Origin: Rheum nobile
Taxonomy: Eukaryota; Streptophyta; Magnoliopsida; Caryophyllales; Polygonaceae
Assembly: GCA_027886185.1 (NCBI GenBank)
Contig: WOAB01000864.1
Span: forward strand, 1,240,001-1,304,000
Length of the DNA stretch: 64,000 nucleotides
Direction of reading: 5' to 3'
The notes under the pieces were generated by a model that was not told the origin of the DNA, did not search any database, and saw only the letters and a program-made list of their open reading frames with translations. The position numbers and the translations under genes are program-made. Below are positions 9,474 through 19,835 of this stretch, piece after piece (position 1 is the stretch's first letter; every line of letters begins with the position of its first letter).

Positions 9474-12400
9474 ATGTCAACCATGAACGTGAAGATCGAT
9501 AAGTTCACTGAGAGAAACAGTTTCAGTCTGTGGCAGATCAAGATGCGAGCTTTGTTGAAACAACAAGGCTTGTGGGCGCCGTTGTCGAAGGGCAAGAAAG
9601 GAGACACTGATGAGAAAGGCGACACTGCTGAGATGGCGACTCTGGAGGAGAAGGCACATTCAACGATCATGTTGTGTCTTGCAGATGACGTCATCACTGA
9701 GGTTTCAAACGAAGAGACCGCTGTTGGTCTGTGGTTGAAATTGGAGAGTTTGTACATGACGAAGTCTCTAACCAACAAGTTGCTTCTGAAACAGTGCTTG
9801 TTCGGACTGCGAATGCAGGAAGGTACGCAACTCATGGATCATTTAGATCAACTGAATACAGTATTATTAGAATTGTGTAATATTGATGTCAAAGTTGAAG
9901 ATGAGGATGCTGCTTTGATTTTGTTGGTATCTCTACCACTTTCATATGAGAACTTTGTGCAATCGTTTATTGTTGGGAAAGATACAGTTACTCTGGAAGA
10001 AGTCAGATCGTCTCTTCATAGCAGGGAGTTGCGCCATAAGGCAGCGGGTGCAGGTACAGATAATCAAGCCTCTAGGTTAACTGTCAGTGGCGGTAAGGGA
10101 CATGGAAACGGTAAGAAGAAGAAAGACAAGAAGTCGTTCTCAAAGGGTCCTAAGCCAGATGATGTTTGTAACTACTGCAAGGAGAAAGGGCATTGAAAAT
10201 TCGATTGCCCTAAGAAGAAGAAGCAATCGGAAAAACAATCAGGGTCTACTGTTGTAGCAGAAGGTGACACCAAATCTGAAGAGGATATTGCCCTAGTTGT
10301 TGATGGACACACTCATCATTCTGATGTGTGGGTTTTAGATTCTGGGGCATCTTATCATATTTGTCCGAGGAGAGAGTGGTTTTCAACCTATGAGCAGGTA
10401 GATGGAGGTAGCATTTCAATGGCTAATAGTTATGTCTGCAAGGCGGTTGGAATAGGCTCGATCAAGATCCGGACACATGATGGTAGATTCTGTACATTGA
10501 ACGAAGTCAGGCATGTTCCATTGATGACGAAGAATCTGATATCTCTGAGTCTGCTGGATAGTAGGGGTTTCAGTTGGTCTGGAAAAGATGGAGTTTTGAA
10601 TGTCTATAAGGGTTTTGATATGATTCTAAAAGGTGTCATGCATGGTACCTTGTATTTCTTGCAAGGTTCCGCGGTTACATGTTCTGCTGATGTTGCATCG
10701 TTAGAGATTCACCAGGGAGATATGACCAAGCTATGGCATATGAGGCTTGGTCATATGGGTGAAAGAGGGATGCAGATTCTGTCGAAGGATGATCTTCTTG
10801 GTGGTCACAAGGTCAAGAGTCTGGAGTTCTGCGAACACTGTGTTTTTGGGAAGCTACATCTCAGCAAGTTTCCTAAGTCTATTCACAGAACAAAAGGCAC
10901 GCTGGATTACATCCACTCAGATTGCTGGGGTCCATCTCGAGTTGAGTCTTTGGGAGGCCACACATATTTTGTGTCTATGATTGATGACTACGCAAGGAAG
11001 ACTTGGGTGATCATGTTGAAGCACAAAGGTGAAGCTTTCAAGAACTTCAAGCAGTGGAAGGCATTGGTGGAGAATCAAACAGGGAAGAAGATCAAGAGGC
11101 TGCGAACTGATAATGGTCTAGAATTCTGCTCGTCTGAGTTTGATCAGTTTTGTAATGATGAAGGGATTGCCCGACATCACACAGTCAGGGATACACCACA
11201 ACAGAATGGTATAGCTGAGCGGATGAATCAGACATTGCTGGAGAGAGCGAGGTGCATGCTCTCTTATGCTGGTTTAGAAAGAAGGTTCTGGGCGGAAGCT
11301 GTGAGTACAACTTGCTATCTGATAAGCCATGGGCCACACACATGCATACAGTGCAAGACACATACTGAGTTGTGGTCAGGTAAATCTGCTGATTACTCTA
11401 ATCTAAAAGTTTTTAGTTGTACAGTCTACTATCATGTTAATGAGGGTAAACTAGAGCCACGAGCAAAGAAGGGAGTATTTGTGGGCTATGGGGATGGAGT
11501 TAAGGGATACAGAATTTGGTCTCCATAAGAGAAAAGGGTTATTCTGAGCAGGAATGTAGTCTTTGATGAAAATTTTATGCTTAGATCCACAACAAAGTCC
11601 ACAACTGCAGCATAGAATGATAGCATTGATAAACAGGTGGAGTTGCAGGTCAATCAGGGTGAAAGTGATTTGCCGCAACACGAAGAGGGTCAAGAGCTAC
11701 AAGCAGAAATTGATTTACCAGAACCTATACCACTAGAAACTCAACCATCTGAAACTACACATCGTAGTATAGCTCTGGATCGACCTAGGAGGGTTGGAGT
11801 TGGGGCACCAAAGAGATATGGCTTTGAGGATATGGTGGGTTATGCACTGTAGGTTGCTGAAGAGGTGGATACTCATGAGCCATCCACCTACAAAGAAGTT
11901 GTTTCAGGTACTGAGTCTGAGAAATGGCTTGCTGCAATGGGAGATGAGATGGAGTCCCTTTATAAGAATCAAACATGGGATCTAGTCATACAACCTCCAG
12001 GGAGAAAGATCATTACTTGCAAGTGGGTGTTTAAGAAGAAGGAAGGGGTTTCACCTGCAGAGGGAGTCAAGTATAAGGCTCGAGTTGTTGCTAGAGGTTT
12101 CAATCAGAGAGAGGGCTACAACGAGATTTTCTCACCAGTGGTCAGACACACTTCCATCAGAGTGTTGTTAGCAATAGTGACACATCAGGATTTGGAGCTT
12201 GAACAACTTGATGTGAAGACAGCTTTCCTACATGGAGAGTTAGAGGGAGAGATATTCATGACTCAGCCAGATGGTTTCCAAGTTCCTGGAAAGGAGAACT
12301 ATGTTTGCAAGTTGAAGAAGTCCTTATATGGACTTAAGCAGTCTCCAAGGCAGTGGTACAAGAGGTTTGACAGCTATATGATGAAGTTGGGCTACTCTAA

Positions 12401-13427
12401 GAGTCCGTATGATTGTTGTGTCTACTACAACAAGCTGCAAGATGATTCTTTCATCTATCTGGTGCTATATGTAGATGACATGCTGATAGTTGCTAAGAGA
12501 AAGTATGACGTTCAGAAACTGAAGGGTCTTCTCAGTGTTGAGTTTGAGATGAAGGATCTGGGTGCAGCTCGAAAGATACTAGGAATGGAAATTCTTAGAG
12601 ACAAAAATCAGAAAAAGCTTTTCTTATCACAGAAAGGCTATATCCAGAAGGTGTTGGCCAGGTTTGGTATGTCTTCATCTAAGCCTATTGACACCTCGAG
12701 TGCTGCTAATATTCATCTCACCACCATGTTTGCTCCTCAGTCAGAAGAGGAGAAGGAGTATATGTCTCGGGTTCCTTATGCTAGTGCTGTAGGAAGTTTG
12801 ATGTATGCTATGGTCTGTACAAGGCCAGATCTGGCACATGCAGTCAGTGTTGTGAGCAGGTTCATGGGACAACCAGGAAAAGAACACTGGCAGGCTGTGA
12901 AGAGGATTTTCCGGTACCTTAGAGGTACATCTGATGTTGGCCTCATTTGTGGGAGTGACACACAGTGCCTGGTTACAGGCTATTCTGATTCTGATTATGC
13001 TGGAGATGTTGACAGCAAGAGATCTATGACTGGCTATGTGTTTACCCTAGGTGGTTCTGCTGTTAGCTGGAAAGCAACTCTGCAACCGACAGTGACTCTA
13101 TCTACTATCGAAGCAGAGTATATGGCTTTGACGGAAGCTGCCAAGGAAGGGATCTGGTTGAAAGGGCTGGTTAGTACTCTGGGTCTACATCATGATCAGG
13201 CTATAGTGTATTGTGACAGTTTGAGTGCAATCTGTTTAGCCAAGGATCAGGTCCACCATGAGAGGACCAAGCATATTGATGTGAGATATCACTTCCTGAG
13301 GAGTGAGAGGAGGATCAAGGTGAAGAAAGTAGGTACTACTGATAATCCTGCTGATATGTTCACCAAGCCGGTTCCTCATAGCAAGTTTCAACATTGTTTG
13401 GACTTGCTAAATGTCACAAGCTATTAA
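9474..13427 (+). pseudogene. gag-pol: Tork gag-pol polyprotein, broken by four stops
   Basis: One frame of about 1,317 codons runs from ATG 9474 to TAA 13425-13427. It contains gag, a zinc knuckle CNYCKEKGH near 10170, protease (VLDSGASYHIC near 10331), GAG-pre-integrase, integrase (DDYARKTW near 10983 and LRTDNG near 11101, with NGIAERMN near 11206), RT (LYVDDML near 12467) and RNase H ending in ADMFTKPVPHSKF. Stops interrupt the frame at 10194-10196, 11526-11528, 11614-11616 and 11850-11852, and there are no frameshifts. The zinc knuckle is itself cut by the first stop. The length is normal for the family. The polyprotein would make particles, cDNA and integration complexes. This copy cannot without readthrough. 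Confidence 0.9.
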
Positions 13428-13533
13428 CTGCCCTACGGGGCAAATCTGAGGCATAGGAGAAGTCTGATACATCTGGCACTGCAGTGGTGCGTCTGGTACA
13501 TTTGTCTGGAGGATTCAAGTCAAGGTGGAGATT
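13428..13533 (+). other. Tork 3' untranslated region and PPT
   Basis: A short non-coding stretch ends in the purine-rich CAAGGTGGAGAT just before the 3' LTR start at 13534. This is the expected plus-strand primer. Confidence 0.7.
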
Positions 13534-13882
13534 TGTTTATATGCCTTGAATCTGTTCTCCTGTTTGCTTGCGGTAGTCAAGGTGGAGATTTGTTGATATG
13601 CCCCGACGGTATAGGGTAATTCCTATGTGGTTTTCAGTTTGGGCTTATGTTTTCTACATGGGCTTAGACTTGTGGGCCAAGTCAATTTAGGGTTGATTTA
13701 GGGTTAATATATACTCTATTTCTCCTATCTCTCGTTGTAATCTGAAATCTGAATTGTCTGCCTCCTAATAAAATCGGTTCTCCTTCTGCCCGTGGACGTA
13801 GCCAACACAACGTTGGTGAACCACGTAAATTCGTGTTCTTGGTGTTCTTGTTTTTGTTCGTTTTCCCGCATCCGTAATAACA
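13534..13882 (+). repeat. 3' LTR of the Tork element
   Basis: It begins TGTTTATATGCC and ends CCGTAATAACA, 349 bp. It is nearly identical to 9073-9422, including the internal duplication of the first about 60 bp. CTGTC follows, against TTGTC before the 5' LTR. Confidence 0.85.
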
Positions 13883-13980
13883 CTGTCCATAACCAGCAAA
13901 GGAGAAAGAACCATTACCAGCAAAATTACTAGCAGCCTCATTACTGGAACTAGAAGTAGCCTGAAGAAGATGCTTCAATT
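13883..13980 (-). pseudogene. Antisense copia gag-protease linker fragment
   Basis: On the minus strand it encodes a Ser/Ala/Gly/Asn-rich linker (ATSSSSNEAASNFAGNGSF) that would precede the protease encoded at 8676-9072. It is the other half of the antisense copia fragment split by Tork. Confidence 0.6.
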
Positions 13981-14037
13981 GTAACAGGAATTCCCCGGAT
14001 TGACATGGGATTACACTTCTAAGGCTCGGGCCTTACA

Positions 14038-15358
14038 GTCACCGCCGTCGTTGGTGCTTGCCTCTCCGTCAAATCTATACCGCCGCTAGTTGGTTTCGTT
14101 TTCATGTTCTTATCGCTGGTGCTTGTCTGTTGTGAGTGGTAACAATATGGTTTTGTTTCTAAACTCTTTCATTCAATTGGATATTGAAATATCGACTTTG
14201 GTGCATAAAAGGCTGATCGGCCCAATTTTGGTCTAGGCATCATTCATACTGATCATATCTCCTCTACAAATCAATTTCATATACCTATATTTTGTTTGTT
14301 GTTAAACCCTAGATCTATCAATTTTGCTCCCAGTTCGCCCTTTCTTTTTTATTTTATATATGATCCATGAGTAAAATATTTCAATAGTTGTGAAATTTAT
14401 TTGATTTTTTGTCTTGAAGAATTTCTTGCATTGAGATTTGCACAGTGTTACTAGAAACCGTAGTTTACTGAATTAATGGATCACCAACGGACTATCTTAA
14501 TTGCATCCAAACTTGCGTGACCACTGTAGTAGTGCAGTGGAGAGTTTTTTATTAGCTTTGAATATTAGGAGAATTATGATTTCCGTACTCCTACTTCAAA
14601 TTTAAATGACAGAAAAAATACATATGAATCTTTGCAAGCCTGTTCATGCCCAGTGCATCTTTGAGGGTTAATGATGTTCCTTGTACAAGTTGTAAATAGT
14701 CAAGCTTCGGGATCAGGTAGGGAACGCAGAGATGCAGCTGCTCGAGCCATGCAGGGTTGGCACTCACAGCGTCTTCTTGGAAATGCTGAAGTTGGTGACC
14801 CAATTATTAAGGTTTGAATCTTATTGTATGTCAGATAATGTTGTTATGCTTCAGTTGTTCTTTGCTTCCTACTATTCATCAATCATTATAAGACTAACAT
14901 ATGTGAAGCATTTATGTTATAGGATAAGACTCCCTTGTCCTTAAAAAGTCGGGAAAAACTATGAAGAACATAGGTTGGTCCTCATTCAATTCACATTACA
15001 TTCAGATTCTTCTACTTGCACTTGAGATATTATATATAGGATATATTAGATAATGTTTTTTTTTTATTGTAGGAGGTCCAAAACGTAAGAAGTCGCTAGC
15101 AGAAGCTGCTATTAAAGCCTCACGATGCAAATTGATAAAATGATCGTAAGTTTCATACGCCTATCTGATGAGATGCTAAATATTTCTATTATATGCTTTC
15201 TCATTTTGAGTTCATTAAAACATGAAATCTATTTTCATGCAAGAACTTTGTTTTTGAACCAGGCTTTGACCCATTAATTCAAAAATGAAGAATTCAGTTA
15301 CAGCATATGAAAAAATGTCAATGTTCAGTTTCTGGCCCATGTTTAAGCGACATATGTG
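14038..15358. other. Old unique-looking sequence with eroded exon-like parts
   Basis: It starts with the right TSD GTCAC and continues the sequence interrupted at 8359. It is AT-rich with scattered exon-like pieces (see 14716-15147). No intact ORF and no transposon terminus recognised. Confidence 0.4.
14716..15147 (+). pseudogene. Exon-like relic of an unidentified gene
   Basis: A 96-nt block at 14716-14811 follows a CAG acceptor-like site and ends at a GT donor. One frame reads GRERRDAAARAMQGWHSQ and onward, Ala- and Arg-rich. After TTTTTATTGTAG a second block at about 15074-15146 can read GPKRKKSLAEAAIKASRCK then a stop. A possible middle block near 14924-14974 has stops in all tested joins. 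I do not recognise the protein, and the pieces cannot be joined in frame. It may be a decayed host gene, or chance. Confidence 0.3.
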
Positions 15359-15806
15359 CTGGGACGGACGCAGAATTTTAGTCCAGTGGGGGCTAAAATC
15401 TTGAAGTGTAAAACATTACCGTCTACCTTACACAAAATCCTAAACCGTAATTTTTAAGTCTACCATCTATTTTACACAAACAAACTCAATTTCAAACAAC
15501 AATTTGGATAAATTTGTATAAAAATTAATTTGCAAATCCATAAACCCTAATTTTTGAAAGTTTTAACACAAATCAGGATAAATAAAGAGAAAATATTACA
15601 TTTTTTTGAAAAATTGTGTGCAAATTTGGATAAATTTTAGTATTTTTGAAAGTTTTGCATAACATATTCTATATAAAAAAAAGTTGTAACATTGAAAAAC
15701 TACAAAAATTAGTTTGCAAAGTTTTGAAAAAAAAAATTAAAAATTAATTTCTTTTATTATTTTTGTAAAATCCCAGTGGGGGCTGCCCTGAGTACATCCG
15801 CCATTG
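15359..15806. mobile_element. hAT-type MITE with 8-bp TSD
   Basis: CATATGTG occurs at 15351-15358 and 15807-15814, exactly flanking a 448-bp AT-rich block. The block starts CTGGGACGGACGC and ends CATCCGCCATTG (reverse CAATGGCGGATG). An 8-bp TSD and a CAGTGGCGGA-like end fit hAT. It has no coding capacity. Near both ends the motif CAGTGGGGGCT appears in the same orientation. Confidence 0.75.
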
Positions 15807-15964
15807 CATATGTGTAACCCTTTTAACTTCCTATCTTCTATAGAACTTTCTGTAGGGATTTAGATGCTTTAAGCGAAATTTCAGAAAACAGTTTTCTAAT
15901 ATTTAACTAAGGATTTCATGCATAAACTTGATATGAACCACATATGAAAGAGTAACATACATTT

Positions 15965-16029
15965 TGATGCAAAACTTGTTTTCGGGATCACCTTGGAGAA
16001 TAGAGCCTCAATTGTGACTCCTCTACTTA
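15965..16029 (-). repeat. Distal piece of a minus-strand copia 3' LTR (inferred)
   Basis: If the CACTA and hAT insertions and their TSDs are removed, 16029 joins 22271 and then 38290. The joined sequence reads like the U5 end of the copia LTR whose other end is at 38924. The boundary TGATGCAAAAC at 15965 is a guess from the need for a TG/CA end, because no second LTR is in the window to compare with. Confidence 0.4.
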
Positions 16030-16039
16030 CACTACTGGA

Positions 16040-16500
16040 AAACAAGGCTATAGCCACAAACGTTTAGCCACAAAAATGTTTGAGGATAACTTTTTGGGTA
16101 TTGGCCACAAAGTTAACCTCAAAATGTCATTTCATGGCTATTTGGCTTGAAAATACCTTTTTGGCTAACTTTTACGGCTATTTAGCCTAGAAATTATCTT
16201 TTGTGGCTAAACTCGATGCTATATTACCACAAAATACCTTTGCATCTAACTTTGTGGCTAAACTCGAAGCTATATACCCATAAATTCATCTTCGATGCTA
16301 TATTTGTAGCTAATTACCCATCAATATACTGTACGGTAAACTTTCTGGCTAAATTCGAAACTAATATACCCTTAAATTCATTTTACGGCTAACTTTGTGG
16401 CTAAAGTCGTAGGTGTATACCCTTAAATAAATTTTATGGCTATACTCGTAGCAAGTTACCCATAAATTCAGGACAAGGCTATTTTTGTGGCGGTTTACGT
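16040..16500 (+). repeat. 5' subterminal repeat array of the CACTA element
   Basis: Many degenerate copies of short motifs such as TTTGTGGCTAA, AGCCACAAA and AATTTATGGCTA lie in both orientations over about 460 bp. They match the array at the other end and are the likely binding sites for a TNPA-like protein. Confidence 0.8.
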
Positions 16501-17279
16501 GGCTAAAACCCAACATTCATTAAATGCTCTCGTACCAACCTTGTTAACCATGCATTAACTTTCTTTTTACTTTACCAATCCGCAAACTCAAACACCGGCC
16601 ATATCCTCAAACTCAAACCCTCACTCAAATTTCAAACTCTCCATTCCACTAGATCTACAATACGAGAAATTTGATTTTGAGGTTCGTTAATCAGGTAAGT
16701 TTCTTGTTTATAACAACAATCATAGTTTATTATTACAATTTGTACATTTGTATTTCATTTTATAATCAAACTACTTATAAGAGTTCATGCTTTATATGTT
16801 GAGTTTATATCTTTTATAAATAAAATTACCCATATGTTATTTGTATCATGGTTCGATTCATTGTTAAATACTAGTTTGAGACTAATAGTTTGAGGCTAAT
16901 AGTGTACGTGAATTGATGATGAGTTAGAGAAATTTAATTTCTCAAATATTTAATTTTATAATATATATTTAGATTAGGAATTAATTATCATTAGCCACAA
17001 AGTGTTTCTTTGAGGCTATAGTCATAGCTAATTTTATAAGATTAAAAGTTTGTAAATTACAACATTAAATTTATTTTTCAAGACTACGATGGTTGAAAGT
17101 ATAATTACATCATTGTCAATATTATAGTTTAATTAGCTAAATATTATGAATTCAATGTTAAAATAATATTGACAATTAATTGTATGACACTTTCATATAT
17201 AAAGATTGATTAACATTGAGTATTGTTCGATATCATGACTAATCTACTTGTTAATTTGTGGACGTATGTAGGTATCGAT
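16501..17279 (+). other. CACTA leader before the transposase
   Basis: AT-rich non-coding sequence with two further GCCACAAAG/AGGCTA motifs near 16990-17020. It may hold the first untranslated exon and an intron, since GTATGTAG lies just before the first ATG. Confidence 0.45.
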
Positions 17280-18023
17280 ATGGACAATCGTGAATGGATG
17301 TATGATATATGGCAACCTAATGGTGGTGGTTGGAAGAACGAATTTCTTAATGGCGTTGAAATGTTTATTACGTTTGCAACATCGCAAGTGCATTTGATGG
17401 ATGGGAATAAGATTAAATGTCCTTGTTCGAAATGTAAGAATGGAAGGTTTCAGGAGATAGATACGATTCGAGTTCATCTTTATAAGAACGGTTTTGTTGA
17501 CAATTATCTTTGGTGGAATGCACATGGAGAATCACCGGTCGCCTCTACATCCCCTTTAGAAGAGCCGTCTTCTTCAAATCACAATGATATGAATTTCTTT
17601 GGGATAGGGATGAGTTTGTTTGATAATTTGAACTCTACTCAAAGAATGGTTTTTGATGCGGCCGGTCCAAGTTATGTTCCACCTCCATGGTTCGACCCTA
17701 ACGGTTCAGCCCATGAGCCAAGCACTAGCCAATTTGAGGTTGAAAACAATGTGGAGTTTGCAAAAGAAACTAACATGGCACAACAAACGACCACAATGTT
17801 TGGTCCTGGCCATGACAACGCTTCCTTCTTATCCGAGCATTTTTCTGATGTATTGAGGGCAGCAGAAGAACCGTTATATCATGGTTCTCACATGTCACAG
17901 TTAGCTGCAGTGGGATCTTTTATGGAGCTAAAGACCAAATACAACTTGTCACAGAAGAAGTTAGTGATGTATTGCCAGCAGACAACAAGTTTCCAAAAAG
18001 TTACTATGAGCAGAAGAAGTTGA
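17280..18023 (+). pseudogene. CACTA transposase N-terminus (transposase-associated domain)
   Basis: ATG at 17280 opens MDNREWMYDIW, followed by the zinc-binding pattern CPCSKC near 17420, FQEIDTIRVHLYKNGF and a GESP linker. This is the transposase-associated domain found at the N-terminus of plant CACTA TNP2-like proteins. A Ser/Asn-rich linker follows. The frame ends at 18021-18023. The next conserved part lies in another frame from 17972, so a frameshift and probably a small deletion lie near 17940-17975. Confidence 0.8.
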
Positions 18024-18724
18024 CTAGAGAGTTGGGATTGCCGCAACAAAATATACACCTATGCCCCAAAGGTTGCATGTTGTTCTGGAAGGATGATGCA
18101 AATGCCACTGAGTGTAGATTTTGTAAGAGTCTGAGGTATAAGCCTTGTTTATCTCATAAAGGAAAACCAATACCCAATTTGGTGTTAAGATACTTGCCTC
18201 TGACCCCACGCTTACAGATAATGTATGCTATGAAGGAAACAACTGCAAAGATGCGTTGGCATGCTCTACATCAAGCCGATGAAGGGTTTATGAGTCACCC
18301 TTCAGATGATGAGGCTTGGAAACATTTTGATCGAACCTTTCCAGATTTTGCAACAAAGATCCGTAACGTGAGATTATGTTTATGTTCAGATGGATTCTCC
18401 CCTTTTGGCAAGACATATTCAACTTGTCCAGTGATTGTCACTCCATATAACCTACCACCAGAGATGTGCATGCAGACTCGTTTTCTTTTCTTAAGCACCA
18501 TTGTTCCAGGTCCACGAAATCCAAAGAAGTTAATAGATGTTTGCATGCAACCTTTGATTGATGAGCTACAACTATTATGGACAGAGGATGTGCCAACATT
18601 TGATGTATCTACGGGGGAACACTTTAGGATGCGTGCAGCTCTTATGTGGACAGTCAGTGACTGTGTGTGTGTACAAACATTCAATGGTGATACACTGATA
18701 CTCAATCAGATTTCTTTGGGCTAA
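17972..18724 (+). pseudogene. CACTA TNP2 transposase core, partial
   Basis: It contains LCPKGCMLFWKDD with ECRFCKS (zinc-finger-like), RYLPLTPRLQIMYA, then CSDGFSPFG near 18386 and VTPYNLPPEMCM. The Asp in CSDG is the likely first acidic catalytic residue of the DDE-type TNP2 domain. After MRAALMWTVSD near 18640 the protein should continue for several hundred residues with the remaining catalytic residues. Here the frame instead runs into unrelated sequence and stops at 18724. The catalytic domain is therefore truncated by an internal deletion. Confidence 0.82.
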
Positions 18725-18960
18725 TAGAACAAATTTTGGAGTTTGAGTTCACCGATTTGTCGTATAAGAAGATTGTCTTATTCAAGTGTTTGTGGTTTGA
18801 TAATTCCATTAGAGGAATGAGAGTCCATCCACAGTACCATTTCCAAGAGGTAAATTGGAAGAGACAGTATAACAACCACACACCTTTTGTCTTTGCCCAA
18901 CAATGCATCCAAGTTTATTATCCAGACTACCCTGGAGTATGTCGTAGTTGTGCAGAGTGA
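18725..18960 (+). pseudogene. CACTA transposase C-terminal domain (DUF4216-like)
   Basis: YKKIVLFKCLWFD near 18760, then RGMRVHPQY, VNWKRQYNN and FAQQCIQVYYPDYPG are typical of the DUF4216 domain at the C-terminus of plant CACTA transposases. It lies almost directly after the broken TNP2 core, so the deletion that removed the rest of the catalytic domain joined the two. Residual acidic coding (EDDEDDF) continues to about 19220. Confidence 0.8.
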
Positions 18961-19599
18961 AGGTTCGTGTGTAAGACAAAGTCTCGAGCAAGAGTAGAGC
19001 AATGATGGACATATAGCACATAGAATGTTGTTCAACCAATGGATTTTGAACCATTACAACCAAACGACTTTAAGGTTGATGGATTTATAGGGTCATCAAT
19101 TTATTCATTGCCTACAAATCTAAATGATCCAACTTCTCTTGACGAATGAGTATATGATGTCGAAAGTAACGAAGAGGACTTTGATATCGAAAATGAAGAT
19201 GATGAAGATGATTTTCAATCAAATTCTAACAATAAAAAAGTGAATTATATTTAAAAAAAGTTAATTTAGTTAATTATATTCAATTAGGCTATTTTTTTAG
19301 CCAATTTACAGATTTTTTTGGTTAAAACGAAAATATATACTAAAGGCGGAAATGATAAATTTTTTGGCAGTATGAATATATGTTCCCGCTATACATTTGC
19401 AAATTGCCGCTTGTTTTTATCTACTTTTTGTCTTCTGACCAAAAATAATTTATTTTTTTTGTCTTAATCTATTGGGCCTTGTAAGTGGTAACCCAAATGT
19501 CCTCTTCACTTCAGATTCTTTAACCCTAAAACATATTCATCCTCTCCACACGCCCCTATCTCCACGCCCCTTACAATATTGTTGTCGTCTTCCGCCGAT

Positions 19600-19769
19600 C
19601 GAGTGGTGGCCGTCGCCTCCCGCCGTTCGAGTATTGACCGTTGTCTCCCACCATTCGAGTGTCGGCCATTGTCTCCCACCGTTCGAGTGTCGGCCGTCGT
19701 CTCTCGTTGTTCGAGTGGTGGCCTCGTCTCCTGCCGTTCGAGTGTTGGTCGTCGTCTCCCGCCGATCAA
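19600..19769 (+). repeat. 28-bp GC-rich tandem repeat, about 6 copies
   Basis: Units like CGAGTGTCGGCCGTCGTCTC + CCGCCGTT repeat with variation about six times. The block stands out by its GC content within an AT-rich element. It may be a coding or leader part of the second CACTA gene. Confidence 0.7.
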
Positions 19770-19835
19770 GGGTTAGTTGTCGTCTCCAGCTTCATGTGTT
19801 TGTCGATCTCCGAGCATATTTGTGTAAGTCTCTGA

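Larger units (their letters stand above)
9073..13882 (+). mobile_element. Tork-type Ty1/copia retrotransposon, nearly complete
   Basis: LTRs at 9073-9422 and 13534-13882 flank a PBS, one gag-pol frame and a purine-rich PPT. The LTRs differ at about nine places by eye, so the insertion is fairly young. Lineage is inferred from the layout and from gag-pol of Tnt1/Tork type with SGASYHIC in protease. It is inserted in an older antisense copia fragment. It is disabled by four in-frame stops. Confidence 0.9.
8360..14037. mobile_element. TG..CA solo-LTR-like insertion, itself interrupted
   Basis: It begins TGCAACACCC and ends GGGCCTTACA, flanked by GTCAC at 8355-8359 and 14038-14042. The outer parts (8360 to about 8507 and about 13981-14037) resemble a short plant gypsy solo LTR, including a GTGACCTCCTG motif. 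The rest is a rearranged copia fragment and, inside that, the Tork element at 9073-13882. The TSD is exact, so the outer boundary is well supported. The family assignment is tentative. Confidence 0.7.

Noticed and set aside
19506..19835. Short ORFs on both strands at the 28-bp repeat
   Set aside because: They are shadows of the GC-rich repeat, and no frame shows a recognisable domain.
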